From positions 62,001 through 126,000 of the forward strand of contig NZ_JACIDM010000002.1 in assembly GCF_014196335.1 (NCBI RefSeq): a DNA stretch of 64,000 nt. Reading direction: 5' to 3'. The translations under genes were made by a program, and so were the position numbers. Numbering within the stretch: position 1 is the first letter of the stretch; the number at the start of each line of letters is the position of its first letter. The DNA comes from Brevundimonas lenta (lineage in GTDB: Bacteria; Pseudomonadota; Alphaproteobacteria; Caulobacterales; Caulobacteraceae). The notes below the pieces were generated by a model that was given only the letters and a program-made list of their open reading frames with translations, was not told where the DNA came from and did no database searches. Below are positions 35,560-44,682 of the stretch, in pieces.

Positions 35560-37257
35560 ATGCGGATCATCCTTCTGGCGGGAGTGGCCATCGGCGCATG
35601 TATGGTCGGTCCGGCCGCGGTGGCAGACGCCACGGCGGATCGCGCTGCCCGCGACCTGATCGAACGGCCCCAGGTGTGCGGTCCCGCCGGGCCGACTGAA
35701 ACCGGTGCCCCTGTCGCCTCGATGGTCATGGTCGATGGATTTGGAACCGGCGGCTTCGCTGTCGACACCGCCAGTCCGGAGGCTCAGGCCTGGTTCAACC
35801 ACGGCGTCCGCCTGCGCTGGGCTTTCGAGCATTCTGAGTCCGTGCGCGCCTTCCGCAAGGCGCGTCTCATAGACCCGACCTGCGGCATGTGCGCCTGGGG
35901 CGAGGCGTGGGCCATGGGACCCAACCTGAACGGCGGCGGTAATGATCCCGAAGTGCAGGAGCAGGCTCTGAGCACGGCGCGGGAGGCCCGCCGGCTGGCC
36001 CGCGACGCCACCCCGATGCAGCGGCAGATGATCGATGCTCTCGTCCAGCGCTATTCCGGCGCCAAGGGCTCCCGATCTCGGCGCTTCGCCCAGGGCATGG
36101 ATCGTATCGCCCGCCAGAACCCGGCCGACGTGACGGTGGCGGCCATCACCGCTGACGCGTGGATGATGAACGCCGACGAGTGGTGGGACGACGAGGGCAA
36201 GGCGGCCGATCCCGGCATCACCCGCGCCATGAATATCCTGGAGCAGGCCCTGGCCCAGGCGCCCGATGATCCCGGCGCCATCCACCTCTACATTCACCTG
36301 ACCGAATGGTCGGACGATCCGCACAAGGCGATCCCCTACGGCGAGCGGCTGGCGGCGCTGGCCCCGGGCGCGAGCCATCTGGTGCACATGCCGTCTCACA
36401 CCTTCTATCGGGTCGGCCGCTACCGCGACGCCATGATGTCGAACGTCAACGCCGTGGCGTTGGACCTCCGCTACGACGGCCTCGCCGATCCGCCCGGCGG
36501 CGTGCCGGGCATGCCGCTGCATGGGCACAACATCCATTTCGGCATGGGCGGCGCGCTGATGGCCGGCGGAGGTGATGAGGGGCTGAAGCTCGCCGAATGG
36601 TTCCTCGCCACCTATCCCGATATCCCCGCCCGGAACGTCTGGCGGCAGGTGGTGTCCAACAACGCCTACGCCGTCTACGGCCGCTTCGGCACGCCGGAAC
36701 AGGTCGCCGCGCTGAAGGAGCCGCCGGTCAGCCACCCGATGCTGCGGATCAGCTGGCGCTATGCCCGTGGGGAGGCCGCCGCCCGTGCGGGCGACGCTGC
36801 AGCCGTCCGTGCGGAGGCTGAGGCCATCAAACTGCTACGCGGGGACGCCGCCTTCGATGCGGGCCCCATGGCCGAGGAACGTCGCGACTTCACCGAACTG
36901 TCCCAGCGCGTTCTCGAAGGCCGTGCGGCCATGATCGAGGGCAATGCGGACGCCGCCATCGCCGCCTTCAAGCGCGCCGCGGAGATACAGGCCAAGGGCG
37001 AGGAGGGCGGGGATCCGCCCGCCATCTGGTACCCGACCCGCCGCAGCCTCGCCGCCGCATTGCTGATGAAGGGCGATGCCGCCGCCGCGCGCGACAAGAT
37101 CCAGGAACTGCTCGAGGACTGGCCGGGCGACCCGTACAGCTACTTCGTTCTCGCCGAGGCCGAGCGTGCACTCGGGAACATGGACGCCGCCGCCGAGGCG
37201 CTGCGACTTTCTCGGGTCGAATGGATCGGCGGGGCGATGGACCTGAAGCTGGCCTAG
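35560..37257 (+). CDS. Periplasmic TPR-repeat protein
   Basis: This 565-residue protein has a signal peptide (MRIILLAGVAIGACMVGPAA) and tetratricopeptide-like helices throughout. Recognisable segments are AQAWFNHGVRLRWAFEHSES, FRKARLIDPTCGMCAWGEAW and AIPYGERLAALAPGASHLVH with MPSHTFYRVGRYRDAM. The first TPR pair carries a CxxC (TCGMC) typical of this family, which occurs widely in proteobacteria without known function. GGGAGAG stands before ATG 35560. It is convergent with the DsbA-like gene and shares the CTAG stop overlap. Confidence 0.8.
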   Translation: MRIILLAGVAIGACMVGPAAVADATADRAARDLIERPQVCGPAGPTETGAPVASMVMVDGFGTGGFAVDTASPEAQAWFNHGVRLRWAFEHSESVRAFRKARLIDPTCGMCAWGEAWAMGPNLNGGGNDPEVQEQALSTAREARRLARDATPMQRQMIDALVQRYSGAKGSRSRRFAQGMDRIARQNPADVTVAAITADAWMMNADEWWDDEGKAADPGITRAMNILEQALAQAPDDPGAIHLYIHLTEWSDDPHKAIPYGERLAALAPGASHLVHMPSHTFYRVGRYRDAMMSNVNAVALDLRYDGLADPPGGVPGMPLHGHNIHFGMGGALMAGGGDEGLKLAEWFLATYPDIPARNVWRQVVSNNAYAVYGRFGTPEQVAALKEPPVSHPMLRISWRYARGEAAARAGDAAAVRAEAEAIKLLRGDAAFDAGPMAEERRDFTELSQRVLEGRAAMIEGNADAAIAAFKRAAEIQAKGEEGGDPPAIWYPTRRSLAAALLMKGDAAAARDKIQELLEDWPGDPYSYFVLAEAERALGNMDAAAEALRLSRVEWIGGAMDLKLA

Positions 37258-38042
37258 CCCGCCTTGGCTGCGCGGATGGCCGTGTCGATGGCGCTGGGCT
37301 GAATGCTGGGCGAGGCCTTGCCGTTGATGAAGAACGTCGGCGTGCCTTGCAGACCCAGGCTGGTCGCGGCGGTGTGCGTGTCGGTCAGGTGCCGCACCAT
37401 CGCGGGGTCGCTCATGGCGGCCCGGGCGGCCGGCAGGGCGACGCCGTTCTCGGCCAGGATCCGGTCGACGGCTTCGTTTGACAGATCCGGCTCGGCCATG
37501 ATCGCCCGGAACACCGGCAGGTATTTGCCCTGATCGTGGGCGGCCTGGGCGGCGCGGGCGGCATAGTGGGACACGCCGTCAGGCGCGCCGCGATCCAGGA
37601 TCGGCCAGTCCTTGAAGACGAAGCGCACGTCCGGATGCGCCTGCATCAGGCGCAGCACTTCCGGCGCGGTCACCTTGCAGCCCGGGCAGCGGAAGTCGAA
37701 GAACTCGATCACCGTCACCTTGGCGTCGGCCGGTCCGAACGACGGGTCGCGCGCATCGGCGGCGAGCAGCGCGGGGCTGGCCGCAGCCCGGCGGTTGATT
37801 TCATCCGCCAACGCCTTGTCAGCGTTCGTCTGCAGGGCGTTGCTCATTTCCTGAAGCAACTCAGGGTGCTGCAGCAGATAGCTGCGAACGCGCTGGTCGA
37901 AGTTTCCGCCCGTCGCATAGGGGGCGGCGGCCAGAACCAGCGCCACGATGGACACGCCCAGCGCCGCCAGGCTGGCGCGGGGGCCGCTCAGGAAGCCGCC
38001 CATGGACGTGGCTTCGGTGCGGGGTTCAGGCGCGTCGTTCAT
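37254..38042 (-). CDS. DsbA-family thiol-disulfide oxidoreductase, membrane-anchored
   Basis: The 262-residue protein has one N-terminal membrane segment (LAALGVSIVALVLAAAPYA), an alpha-helical segment typical of Com1/ScsC-type proteins, and a thioredoxin fold. The active site is FFDFRCPGCKVTAPEV (Cys119 and Cys122), and the cis-Pro loop is LQGTPTFFING. CPGC replaces the CPHC of classical DsbA, which usually lowers oxidising power. It may oxidise or isomerise periplasmic disulfides. AAGGAA precedes ATG 38042. It lies 16 bp after the M48 protease gene and is probably in one operon with it. Confidence 0.88.
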   Translation of the reverse strand: MNDAPEPRTEATSMGGFLSGPRASLAALGVSIVALVLAAAPYATGGNFDQRVRSYLLQHPELLQEMSNALQTNADKALADEINRRAAASPALLAADARDPSFGPADAKVTVIEFFDFRCPGCKVTAPEVLRLMQAHPDVRFVFKDWPILDRGAPDGVSHYAARAAQAAHDQGKYLPVFRAIMAEPDLSNEAVDRILAENGVALPAARAAMSDPAMVRHLTDTHTAATSLGLQGTPTFFINGKASPSIQPSAIDTAIRAAKAG

Positions 38043-38058
38043 AGGTTTCCTTGCAGTC

Positions 38059-39468
38059 TCAGCCGGCCGCCGGGACGATGACCGGGCGGTTGCGGCTGTT
38101 GCGGCGATCAACGTCGTCGACGTCTTCCTGGGTGGCCCCGGATGCGAAGACGATGTCCATGGCGCGGGTCCATTCGGCGCTGCCCTGGGGCAGCATGTCC
38201 CGAGCGCGCAGGGCGAACTGGGTGGCCTGTTCCTCGGCGCCCATGGCGAAATACATTTCGGCCGAAGCCAGGCGAGCCTCGCCCTCCTTGCCCTGGCTGG
38301 CATAGGCCTGCGACAGCAGCCGCCAGCCCATGGTGTTGTCCTTCTCCATGGCCGTGGCGCGCTTCAGCTGATCGACGGCCAGGGCGATCTGGTCTGGATC
38401 CTGGGTCTCGATCATCGCGTGGGCGAGGTTGATGCGCAGCAGCGGGGCGTCGGGCTTCAGCTCGATGGATTTCTGGTGCGCGCCGATGGCTTCGGCGGGT
38501 CGGCCTTCCTCGAACAGGATCTGGCCCCGCAGTTCCCACAGATACGGGTTGTCGGGCTGCTCCTGCAGCAGGACGTCGACCGCCGCCAGGGCGCGGTCGG
38601 TCTGACCGTCGCGGTACCAGGCGATCGCGCGGGCATAGCGGGCGGGCAGGGTGGTGTTGCTCTCGGGGTAGGCCCGCAGCGTGCTGTTCGGCGCATCCAT
38701 GAAGGCGTGAATCTTGGCCACGACGAGGGCGTGCTGCGCCAGCCGCTCCTCGCTGTCGGTGACGCCGTAGTGCGGTTGCTCGGACACCAGTCGGCGCAGG
38801 TTCTCGATTCGCTCGGACGACAGCGGGTGGCTGCGGAAATAGGGGTAGCGCCGCGCGTCCGAGAAGACCTCCTGCGAGCGGAAGTTTTCGAAGAAGCTCA
38901 CCAGGCCGCGCCCGGATTGACCAGCGCCCTCCAGGGCCCGCGCAGCCGTGTTGTCGGCCTCGCCCTCCTGGTGGGAGATGTAGCGCAGCGAGCTGAGCGC
39001 GCCGAAATACTGGCTGTTGCCCAACAGGACGGCGGCGGCGTCGGGTGCTCCTGCGGCCAGGGCCAGGGCGCCGAGGGCCATGGTCATCAGCATCGGCTGC
39101 ATGCCGGCCTGCTGAGCGCCGTCGCGAAGGACGTGGCGGTTGCGGATGTGGCCCGCCTCGTGGGCGATGACGCCGAGCAGTTCGTTCGGCGTCCGCGTGC
39201 GCAGGATCAGGCCGGTGTTCAGGCCCATGACCCGGCCGGGAATGGCGAAGGCGTTCAGCTCGTTGTCGTTGATGAGCAGGATTTCGACCTCGGTGGGCTC
39301 AAGCCCCATGGCCGAGAACACGGGATCGGACCACTCGTGGATGATCGCCTCGATCTCGGTGTCGCGGACTGCGCTCTGGGCCGAAGCCGGGGAGGCCGCC
39401 GTCAGCACAAGGCCGACGGCGGTCGCAACGCCTGCGAGGCGGGCGGCTTTTCGAGACAGCCAGGACAT
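38059..39468 (-). CDS. Periplasmic M48 metalloprotease with TPR domain (BepA-like)
   Basis: The 469-residue protein has a signal peptide (RLAGVATAVGLVLTAASPAS) and an M48 domain with the zinc motif in ELLGVIAHEAGHIRNRHVLR and downstream Glu in SHQEGEADNTAARAL. A TPR superhelix follows (RALAAVDVLLQEQPDNPYLW, then AIGAHQKSIELKPDAPLLRI). This architecture is that of BepA, which degrades or rescues stalled LptD and other outer-membrane proteins. The link to the lptD operon here is inference. GAGGAG lies 6 nt before ATG 39468. Confidence 0.92.
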   Translation of the reverse strand: MSWLSRKAARLAGVATAVGLVLTAASPASAQSAVRDTEIEAIIHEWSDPVFSAMGLEPTEVEILLINDNELNAFAIPGRVMGLNTGLILRTRTPNELLGVIAHEAGHIRNRHVLRDGAQQAGMQPMLMTMALGALALAAGAPDAAAVLLGNSQYFGALSSLRYISHQEGEADNTAARALEGAGQSGRGLVSFFENFRSQEVFSDARRYPYFRSHPLSSERIENLRRLVSEQPHYGVTDSEERLAQHALVVAKIHAFMDAPNSTLRAYPESNTTLPARYARAIAWYRDGQTDRALAAVDVLLQEQPDNPYLWELRGQILFEEGRPAEAIGAHQKSIELKPDAPLLRINLAHAMIETQDPDQIALAVDQLKRATAMEKDNTMGWRLLSQAYASQGKEGEARLASAEMYFAMGAEEQATQFALRARDMLPQGSAEWTRAMDIVFASGATQEDVDDVDRRNSRNRPVIVPAAG

Positions 39469-39535
39469 GGCGAACTCCTCAAGGCCCCGGACGCCCCCGC
39501 CCGTCAGATCATCCTCATAGTCTAATCGCGGCCTT

Positions 39536-42196
39536 TCAGCGGCGCCACCACCCGCGTTTCGGCTTCTCGGGCGGCGCGACGATCTGGTTCGGATCCTCGG
39601 CAATCAGCGTGGCCACGTCGACTTCCGGGGCCGGAGCCTCGACCGGGGCCGCGACGGGAGCCGGCTTCGGCTCATGAACGGGCGCAGGCGCCTCGAACAC
39701 TTCTTCCGCGGCCTCGATCGGCGTGACGTCCAGCACAGCCGGTTCGCTGGCCGGTTCGACCTCGTTGGGCTCAATCGCCGACTCCAGGGCGGATTCGGCC
39801 GTGGCGCTGGCGGAGGCCTTGCGACGGACGCGGCGGCGCTTCGGCTCCTCGATGACTGCCGGAGCGACCTCGACAGCCTCGTCCTCGACGATCACCGCCA
39901 TCGGCGTGTCAGGCGAGCCGTCCGGCGGCATGCCTTCGTTGGTGGCGCGGGTCTCGACCTTGACCTCGTGGGTCAGGCCGGCTTCCGAACCGCGATCCCG
40001 GCCGCGACCACGACCGCGACGACGGCGCGAACGGCCACCACGCTCGCCGTTGATCTCGCCCTCGGGACGCTCGCCGACGACTTCGTCGACATCGCTCTCG
40101 GAGGTGGTCGCATCGGCGTCGGCGCGCGCTTGCGGGCGCTCCGGGTTGATCGGGTCGAACCAGACGTACGGATCGTCCAGCGACGGCGTGCGGCCACGGA
40201 CCCAGAAGAAGGAGTCGCGCTCGCCGCCGTCCTCACGGACCCGACGTCCGCCGCGGCGACCGCGGCGACGGCGACGGCCGCCTTCGCTGTCGTCATCGTC
40301 GTCCGACGGGGCGGTCGCGAGGTCTTCGCCGGCCGCATCGGCAGGCGCGGCATCACCGTCTTCCCGACGTCCGCCGCGGCGGCGGCGGCGTCCACGACCA
40401 CGGCCGCCTTCGCCCTCGGCGCGTTCGGCGCGCTCGCGCGGCTCGTCGTCGTCGGAGTCCTCGCGGTCCAGATCGTCGGCGTCCTCGTCGTCGATGAACT
40501 CGTCGTCGCCTTCGTCTTCATCGGCGTAGGCACTGTCGTCGAAATCGTCGTCCAGATCGACGAAGACCTCCGCGCCTTCCGGCGGCGTGAAGTCTTCATT
40601 GGTCTCGGTGCGCTCGATCGTGCTCTCGCCCTGGCCGAGCGTGTCGTCGATCAGGATCACGACGTTCAGGCCGCGCTGCACCAGCAGGCGCTGCAGATAG
40701 TCGCGCTTGTGGTTCAGGATGTAGAGGGCGACCGCGGTGCAGACGCGCAGGTTCACCGAACCCGCGCCGTTCTTGCCGGCTTCGATGTCGACGGCGCGCA
40801 GGGTCATCAGCGCGGCGCTTTCGGCCGAGCGGATGCGGCCGGCGCCCTGGCAGTGGGGGCAGACCTCGGTCGCGCCCTCGATCACGCCCAGACGGCGGCG
40901 CTGGCGGCTGATTTCCATCAGGCCGAAGCTCGAGATGCGGCCCATCTGGATGCGGGCGCGATCCTTGGCCAGCGCGTCCTTCAGCACCTTCTCGACGGCG
41001 CGGTTGTTCTTCGACTCCTCCATATCGATGAAGTCGATGACGATCAGGCCGGCGAGGTCGCGCAGGCGCAGCTGGCGGGCGGCTTCCGCAGCCGCTTCCA
41101 TGTTCGTCTTGAAGGCGGTGGCCTCGACGTTCCGTTCCTTGGTGGCGCGGCCCGAGTTGACGTCGATGGCGACCAGCGCCTCGGTCTGGTTGATCACCAG
41201 GTAGCCGCCCGACTTCAGCGGCACGGTCGGCTGGTGGATCTGCGTCAGCATCTCCTCGATGCCGTTGGAGGCGAACAGCGGCCGGGCGCCCTGGTACAGG
41301 TGCACCTTCTTCGCCTGCGAGGGCATCAGCACCCGCATGAAGTCGCGCGCTTCCTTGAAGCCTTCGACGCCCTCGACCTGGATGCCGTCGAAATCCTTGT
41401 CGAACATGTCGCGCACGGCTCGGCGGACGAGGTTCTCTTCCTCATAGATCAGCGAGGGCGCGTTGGAGCGCAGCGTCGTCTCGCGGATCGTCTCCCACAG
41501 ACGCAGGAGGTATTCGTAGTCGCGCTTGATCTCGGCCTTGGTGCGCTTGGCGCCCGCGGTGCGGATGATGAGGCCCATGCCTTGCGGCACTTCCAGCGAG
41601 GCCGCGGCGGCCTTCAGGCGCTTGCGGTCGGTGGCCTGGGTGATTTTGCGCGAGATGCCGCCGCCCTTGCCGGTGTTGGGCATGAGCACGCAGTAGCGGC
41701 CGGCCAGCGACAGCCAGGTGGTCAGGGCCGCGCCCTTGCCGCCGCGCTCGTCCTTGACGACCTGCACCAGCAGGATCTGGCGGCGCTTGATGACGTCCTG
41801 GATCTTGTAGCGGCGCATCAGGCGACGCTTCAGGCGTTCCTCGTCGGCGAGACCGCCTTCGTGTTCGCCGTCGTCGCTTTCGCGGCCGAGATCATCGTCC
41901 TGGTCATCGTCCGACTGCGCTTCGGCCATGATGGCTTCGCGGTCGGCGACCGGGATTTGATAATAGTCCGGGTGGATTTCGTTGAAGGCCAGGAAGCCGT
42001 GGCGATTGCCGCCGTACTCCACGAACGCAGCCTGCAGGCTGGGCTCTACGCGGGTGACCTTGGCGAGGTAGATGTTGCCGCGAAGCTGGCGCTTCGCGCG
42101 GGATTCAAAGTCGAATTCCTCGACCTGGCGGCCCTCGACGATCGCGACGCGCGTCTCTTCCGCGTGTGCGGCGTCGATCAACATGGTCTTTGACAT
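39536..42196 (-). CDS. rne: Ribonuclease E
   Basis: RNase E starts mRNA decay and processes rRNA and tRNA precursors, and scaffolds the degradosome. The 886-residue protein has the S1 domain (LRGNIYLAKVTRVEPSLQAA, with an acidic insert DDDQDDDLGRESDD in it). The DNase-I-like catalytic domain has metal-binding Asp in LVAIDVNSGRATKERN and AGLIVIDFIDMEES, and the Zn-link CPHCQGAG. A long C-terminal half follows with acidic stretches alternating with Arg-rich ones (GRGRRRRRGGRR and similar). It ends in PKRGWWRR, probably a partner- or RNA-binding tip. Start ATG 42196 is preceded by a weak GAGAGAGA. Confidence 0.96.
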   Translation of the reverse strand: MSKTMLIDAAHAEETRVAIVEGRQVEEFDFESRAKRQLRGNIYLAKVTRVEPSLQAAFVEYGGNRHGFLAFNEIHPDYYQIPVADREAIMAEAQSDDDQDDDLGRESDDGEHEGGLADEERLKRRLMRRYKIQDVIKRRQILLVQVVKDERGGKGAALTTWLSLAGRYCVLMPNTGKGGGISRKITQATDRKRLKAAAASLEVPQGMGLIIRTAGAKRTKAEIKRDYEYLLRLWETIRETTLRSNAPSLIYEEENLVRRAVRDMFDKDFDGIQVEGVEGFKEARDFMRVLMPSQAKKVHLYQGARPLFASNGIEEMLTQIHQPTVPLKSGGYLVINQTEALVAIDVNSGRATKERNVEATAFKTNMEAAAEAARQLRLRDLAGLIVIDFIDMEESKNNRAVEKVLKDALAKDRARIQMGRISSFGLMEISRQRRRLGVIEGATEVCPHCQGAGRIRSAESAALMTLRAVDIEAGKNGAGSVNLRVCTAVALYILNHKRDYLQRLLVQRGLNVVILIDDTLGQGESTIERTETNEDFTPPEGAEVFVDLDDDFDDSAYADEDEGDDEFIDDEDADDLDREDSDDDEPRERAERAEGEGGRGRGRRRRRGGRREDGDAAPADAAGEDLATAPSDDDDDSEGGRRRRRGRRGGRRVREDGGERDSFFWVRGRTPSLDDPYVWFDPINPERPQARADADATTSESDVDEVVGERPEGEINGERGGRSRRRRGRGRGRDRGSEAGLTHEVKVETRATNEGMPPDGSPDTPMAVIVEDEAVEVAPAVIEEPKRRRVRRKASASATAESALESAIEPNEVEPASEPAVLDVTPIEAAEEVFEAPAPVHEPKPAPVAAPVEAPAPEVDVATLIAEDPNQIVAPPEKPKRGWWRR

Positions 42197-42575
42197 TAAA
42201 AGTCTCTCTCTGGCGCGCTCGGGCCGGTCCGGTCAGCACCTGGCTGAGGGACGCGGCGGCTCGCCGAATGGGGATGATAGGGGCGACGGCAGGCGCGATC
42301 CCGCAGTCGCGGCCTTCGCCGCGAGCGTGCTTGGTCCAATCGGACTGCAGGGAATAGCCGGCGTTAACGCCCATAGGGTTCAGTCGGTCCTGGACCCGCC
42401 CGCGCCTGTCAGGGCAGCGTCACGGTGTCCGTCTTCGGATCGTCGGCTCAGGGGCCGGTCGATCCTCGGATCAGTGAAAGCAGCGCCGCGAGGAGGGCGC
42501 GTCCCGTAACCGCAATGCGGAGGACGCGATCGGATCGCGAGCCCACAAAGCATAGTCACGACAAACGTGAATTAA

Positions 42576-42591
42576 AAGGCGGCTTCGCCTT
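42576..42591 (-). terminator. Hairpin with T-run on the rne side (possible attenuator)
   Basis: Stem AAGGCG/CGCCTT with a four-base loop. On the minus strand it is followed by TTTTAAT, so it looks like a weak intrinsic terminator read in the rne direction, about 380 nt before the rne start codon. If the rne transcript starts upstream of it, it may act as an attenuator. Confidence 0.4.
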
Positions 42592-42622
42592 AACCCGTTG
42601 TCGACGACGTTGGGGTACCATC

Positions 42623-42649
42623 GCGTCAACCATAATGGTGGGTTGACGC
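42623..42649 (+). promoter_or_regulatory. Inverted repeat just before amiC
   Basis: Arms GCGTCAACC (42623-42631) and GGTTGACGC (42641-42649) pair perfectly around nine bases that contain ATGGT, itself pairing with ACCAT in the left arm. It ends four bases before ATG 42654. It could be an operator or a hairpin that masks the amiC ribosome site. Confidence 0.5.
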
Positions 42650-42653
42650 TAGA

Positions 42654-43871
42654 ATGAGCGGGTTGCCGCGTTTCAGGCTGTCGCGTTGGACGCTTCGCGA
42701 GCGCGCTATGCTCGCGTTGGCGTTTGTCGTGTTCTGCGTCGTGGCGCTGGCCGCCGGTCGTGGCCTGGCCTCGGGCGCGGTGGGCGAGGTGATGCGCGTC
42801 CGCTTCGGCGGCGACGCCGAGCGCACCCGCGTCGTCGTCGACCTCGACAGCACCTCCCGCGGCGAAGTGATCCAGCCCGGCTCTGACGGCCGCGTCATCG
42901 TGTCCCTCTCGGGCGTGGCGCCGCCGCGCGGTCTGCATGGCGCGGGCGTCGGCCTGGTGCGCGGCTATCGCGTCAACGGGACCGGAGCCTCATCACGCAT
43001 CGAGCTCGACCTTGCCACCAGCGCCGAGATCGAGCGCCGCTTCCTCCTGCCGCCGGGCGACGGCGTCCAGCACTACCGCTACGTCATCGACCTCCGCGCC
43101 ACCGGCCGTGCTCCGGCCGGCGCCCGCACGCCTGCGCCGCGTCCCGCGCGTCCGGCTGAGCGGCCGCTGATCTACATCGATGCCGGTCACGGCGGGAACG
43201 ACCCCGGCGCCCATGGGGCGACCTCGAACGAAAGCGACGTGACCCTGGCGGCCGCCCGCGCCCTGAAGCAGGAGCTTGAGCGTTCGGGCCGCTATCGCGT
43301 CCGGCTGGTCCGCGACAGCGACACCTATGTCGGCCTGTATCGCCGCGTGGCGATCGCCCGCCAGGCCGACGCCGATCTGTTCATCTCGCTCCACGCCGAC
43401 GCCGGCGCCGATCCGGCGACCCGCGGCGCCAGCGTCTACACCCTGTCCGAACAAGGGGCCGGCCGCGCCGTGCGCGAGTTCACGCGGGGGGAAAACTGGC
43501 ACCGCAGCCTGAACCTGCCGGGCCGCGATCCGTCGGTGGACCGTATCCTGCTGGATATGACGCAACGGGCGACCCAGAACCGCTCGGCCCAGCTTGCCCG
43601 AACCCTGCTGGGTGAGCTGGAGGAGTCCAACCACCCGATGCTGCGTCGCAGCCATCGGGACGCCGGTCTCGCCGTTCTGCTGGCGCCCGACGTGCCGGCC
43701 GTCCTGCTGGAGATGGGCTTCATCACCAATCCCGAGGACGAGCGCATGCTGAACGACAGCCGCGCCCGCCGTCGGCTGATGCGGGCCGTGGCCGAAGGCA
43801 TCGACCGCTATTTCGAGGCTCCGGATGGCGGCGTGCAAATGGCATCCGCCGCCGACACCACCGAACACTGA
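42654..43871 (+). CDS. amiC: N-acetylmuramoyl-L-alanine amidase (AmiC-type)
   Basis: The amidase cleaves stem peptides from glycan strands, mostly at division septa. The 405-residue protein has a signal/anchor (LALAFVVFCVVALAAGRGLA) and an AMIN domain (residues about 45-150: VMRVRFGGDAERTRVVVDLD). An Amidase_3 zinc domain follows, with metal ligands in IYIDAGHGGNDPGAHGATSN, DLFISLHADAGADP and the catalytic Glu in VLLEMGFITNPEDE. The export signal may be uncleaved. It is divergent from rne. Confidence 0.94.
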   Translation: MSGLPRFRLSRWTLRERAMLALAFVVFCVVALAAGRGLASGAVGEVMRVRFGGDAERTRVVVDLDSTSRGEVIQPGSDGRVIVSLSGVAPPRGLHGAGVGLVRGYRVNGTGASSRIELDLATSAEIERRFLLPPGDGVQHYRYVIDLRATGRAPAGARTPAPRPARPAERPLIYIDAGHGGNDPGAHGATSNESDVTLAAARALKQELERSGRYRVRLVRDSDTYVGLYRRVAIARQADADLFISLHADAGADPATRGASVYTLSEQGAGRAVREFTRGENWHRSLNLPGRDPSVDRILLDMTQRATQNRSAQLARTLLGELEESNHPMLRRSHRDAGLAVLLAPDVPAVLLEMGFITNPEDERMLNDSRARRRLMRAVAEGIDRYFEAPDGGVQMASAADTTEH

Positions 43872-43937
43872 GCGCCTGCGACCGCGTTTGACGTAGCGCC
43901 TGGTGCATGATCGGCGCTTTGGACCTATCTGGGCCTG

Positions 43938-44672
43938 ATGCGTCTACGCGTCGTCGATCTTGAAACCACCGGTGGAGACCGGACCGCCGAAATCATCGAG
44001 GTCGGCTTTGTCGATGTCGTGCGCGAAGGCGACGTTTGGCGGGCCCTGCCGCCGGTGGCGAAGCTGTTCCGGCCCCGTGGCGACATCTCCTTTCACGCCA
44101 TGGCGGTGCATCATCTGACGCCGGCCCATTTCTGCGACGCCGATCCGCACTGCGACGAATACGCGCTGCGAGACATGTTCTCCGAGCCCGCTGACGTCAT
44201 GGTCGCCCACAGCGCGCGCTTCGAACGCGCCTTTATCGCCGACACCGCCACGGGCGGCCTGCCGTGGATATGCACGGTCCGTTCGGCCAAGGCGGTCTGG
44301 CCGCAGGCTCCAGGCCATTCGAACCAGGTGCTGCGCTACTGGCGTGGGCTGGATCTCGACCCCTCGCTCGCCAATCCGGCCCACCGGGCGGGGCCCGACG
44401 CCTGGGTGACGGCTCATCTGCTGATCGACCTGCTGAAGGAAGCCTCCGTCGAGCAAATGATCGAATGGACGCGCGAGCCGCGCCGGCTGGACCGCATTCC
44501 ATTCGGCAAGCATCGCGGCAAACCCTGGGCCGAGCCCCCGGACGACTACCTGCGCTGGATGGCCTCGCAGCAGGATATGGACAGCGATGTCGTGGCCGCC
44601 GCGCGACAGGAACTGGAGCGTCGTACGGCCCTGGCGTCAGGTGGTCTGGCGAACCTCTCCGACGCGGGCTAG
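43938..44672 (+). CDS. exoX: Exodeoxyribonuclease X-like 3'-5' exonuclease
   Basis: The 244-residue DEDDh exonuclease resembles E. coli ExoX over its whole length. It has VVDLETTGG (Asp, Glu of motif I), ISFHAMAVHHLTPAHF, AHSARFERAFI (motif II), WICTVRSAKAVWP, AHRAGPDAWVTAHLLIDLL (motif III His and Asp) and the C-terminal DRIPFGKHRGKPWAEP domain. In motif II the usual Asp is Glu, which may reduce but need not abolish activity. ExoX-type enzymes trim DNA ends in repair. It lies 10 bp before the PBP1A gene. Confidence 0.85.
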   Translation: MRLRVVDLETTGGDRTAEIIEVGFVDVVREGDVWRALPPVAKLFRPRGDISFHAMAVHHLTPAHFCDADPHCDEYALRDMFSEPADVMVAHSARFERAFIADTATGGLPWICTVRSAKAVWPQAPGHSNQVLRYWRGLDLDPSLANPAHRAGPDAWVTAHLLIDLLKEASVEQMIEWTREPRRLDRIPFGKHRGKPWAEPPDDYLRWMASQQDMDSDVVAAARQELERRTALASGGLANLSDAG

Positions 44673-44682
44673 ACCTGCCTTC

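Larger units (their letters stand above)
42197..42653. other. Divergent rne/amiC intergenic region
   Basis: This 457-bp gap separates the divergent rne and amiC starts and holds no convincing gene. A minus-strand 89-codon frame at 42105-42374 runs into rne and has no ribosome site. The rne leader could be long, as in other bacteria where RNase E controls its own mRNA. Noticeable structures are a perfect 12-bp palindrome GGCGTTAACGCC (42360-42371), a CGCGATC/GATCGCG pair, and the two hairpins listed separately. Confidence 0.6.

Noticed and set aside
39674..42193. Plus-strand open frame of 839 codons opposite rne
   Set aside because: Antisense shadow of RNase E. The translation is Ala/Val/Asp-rich low complexity with no family resemblance.
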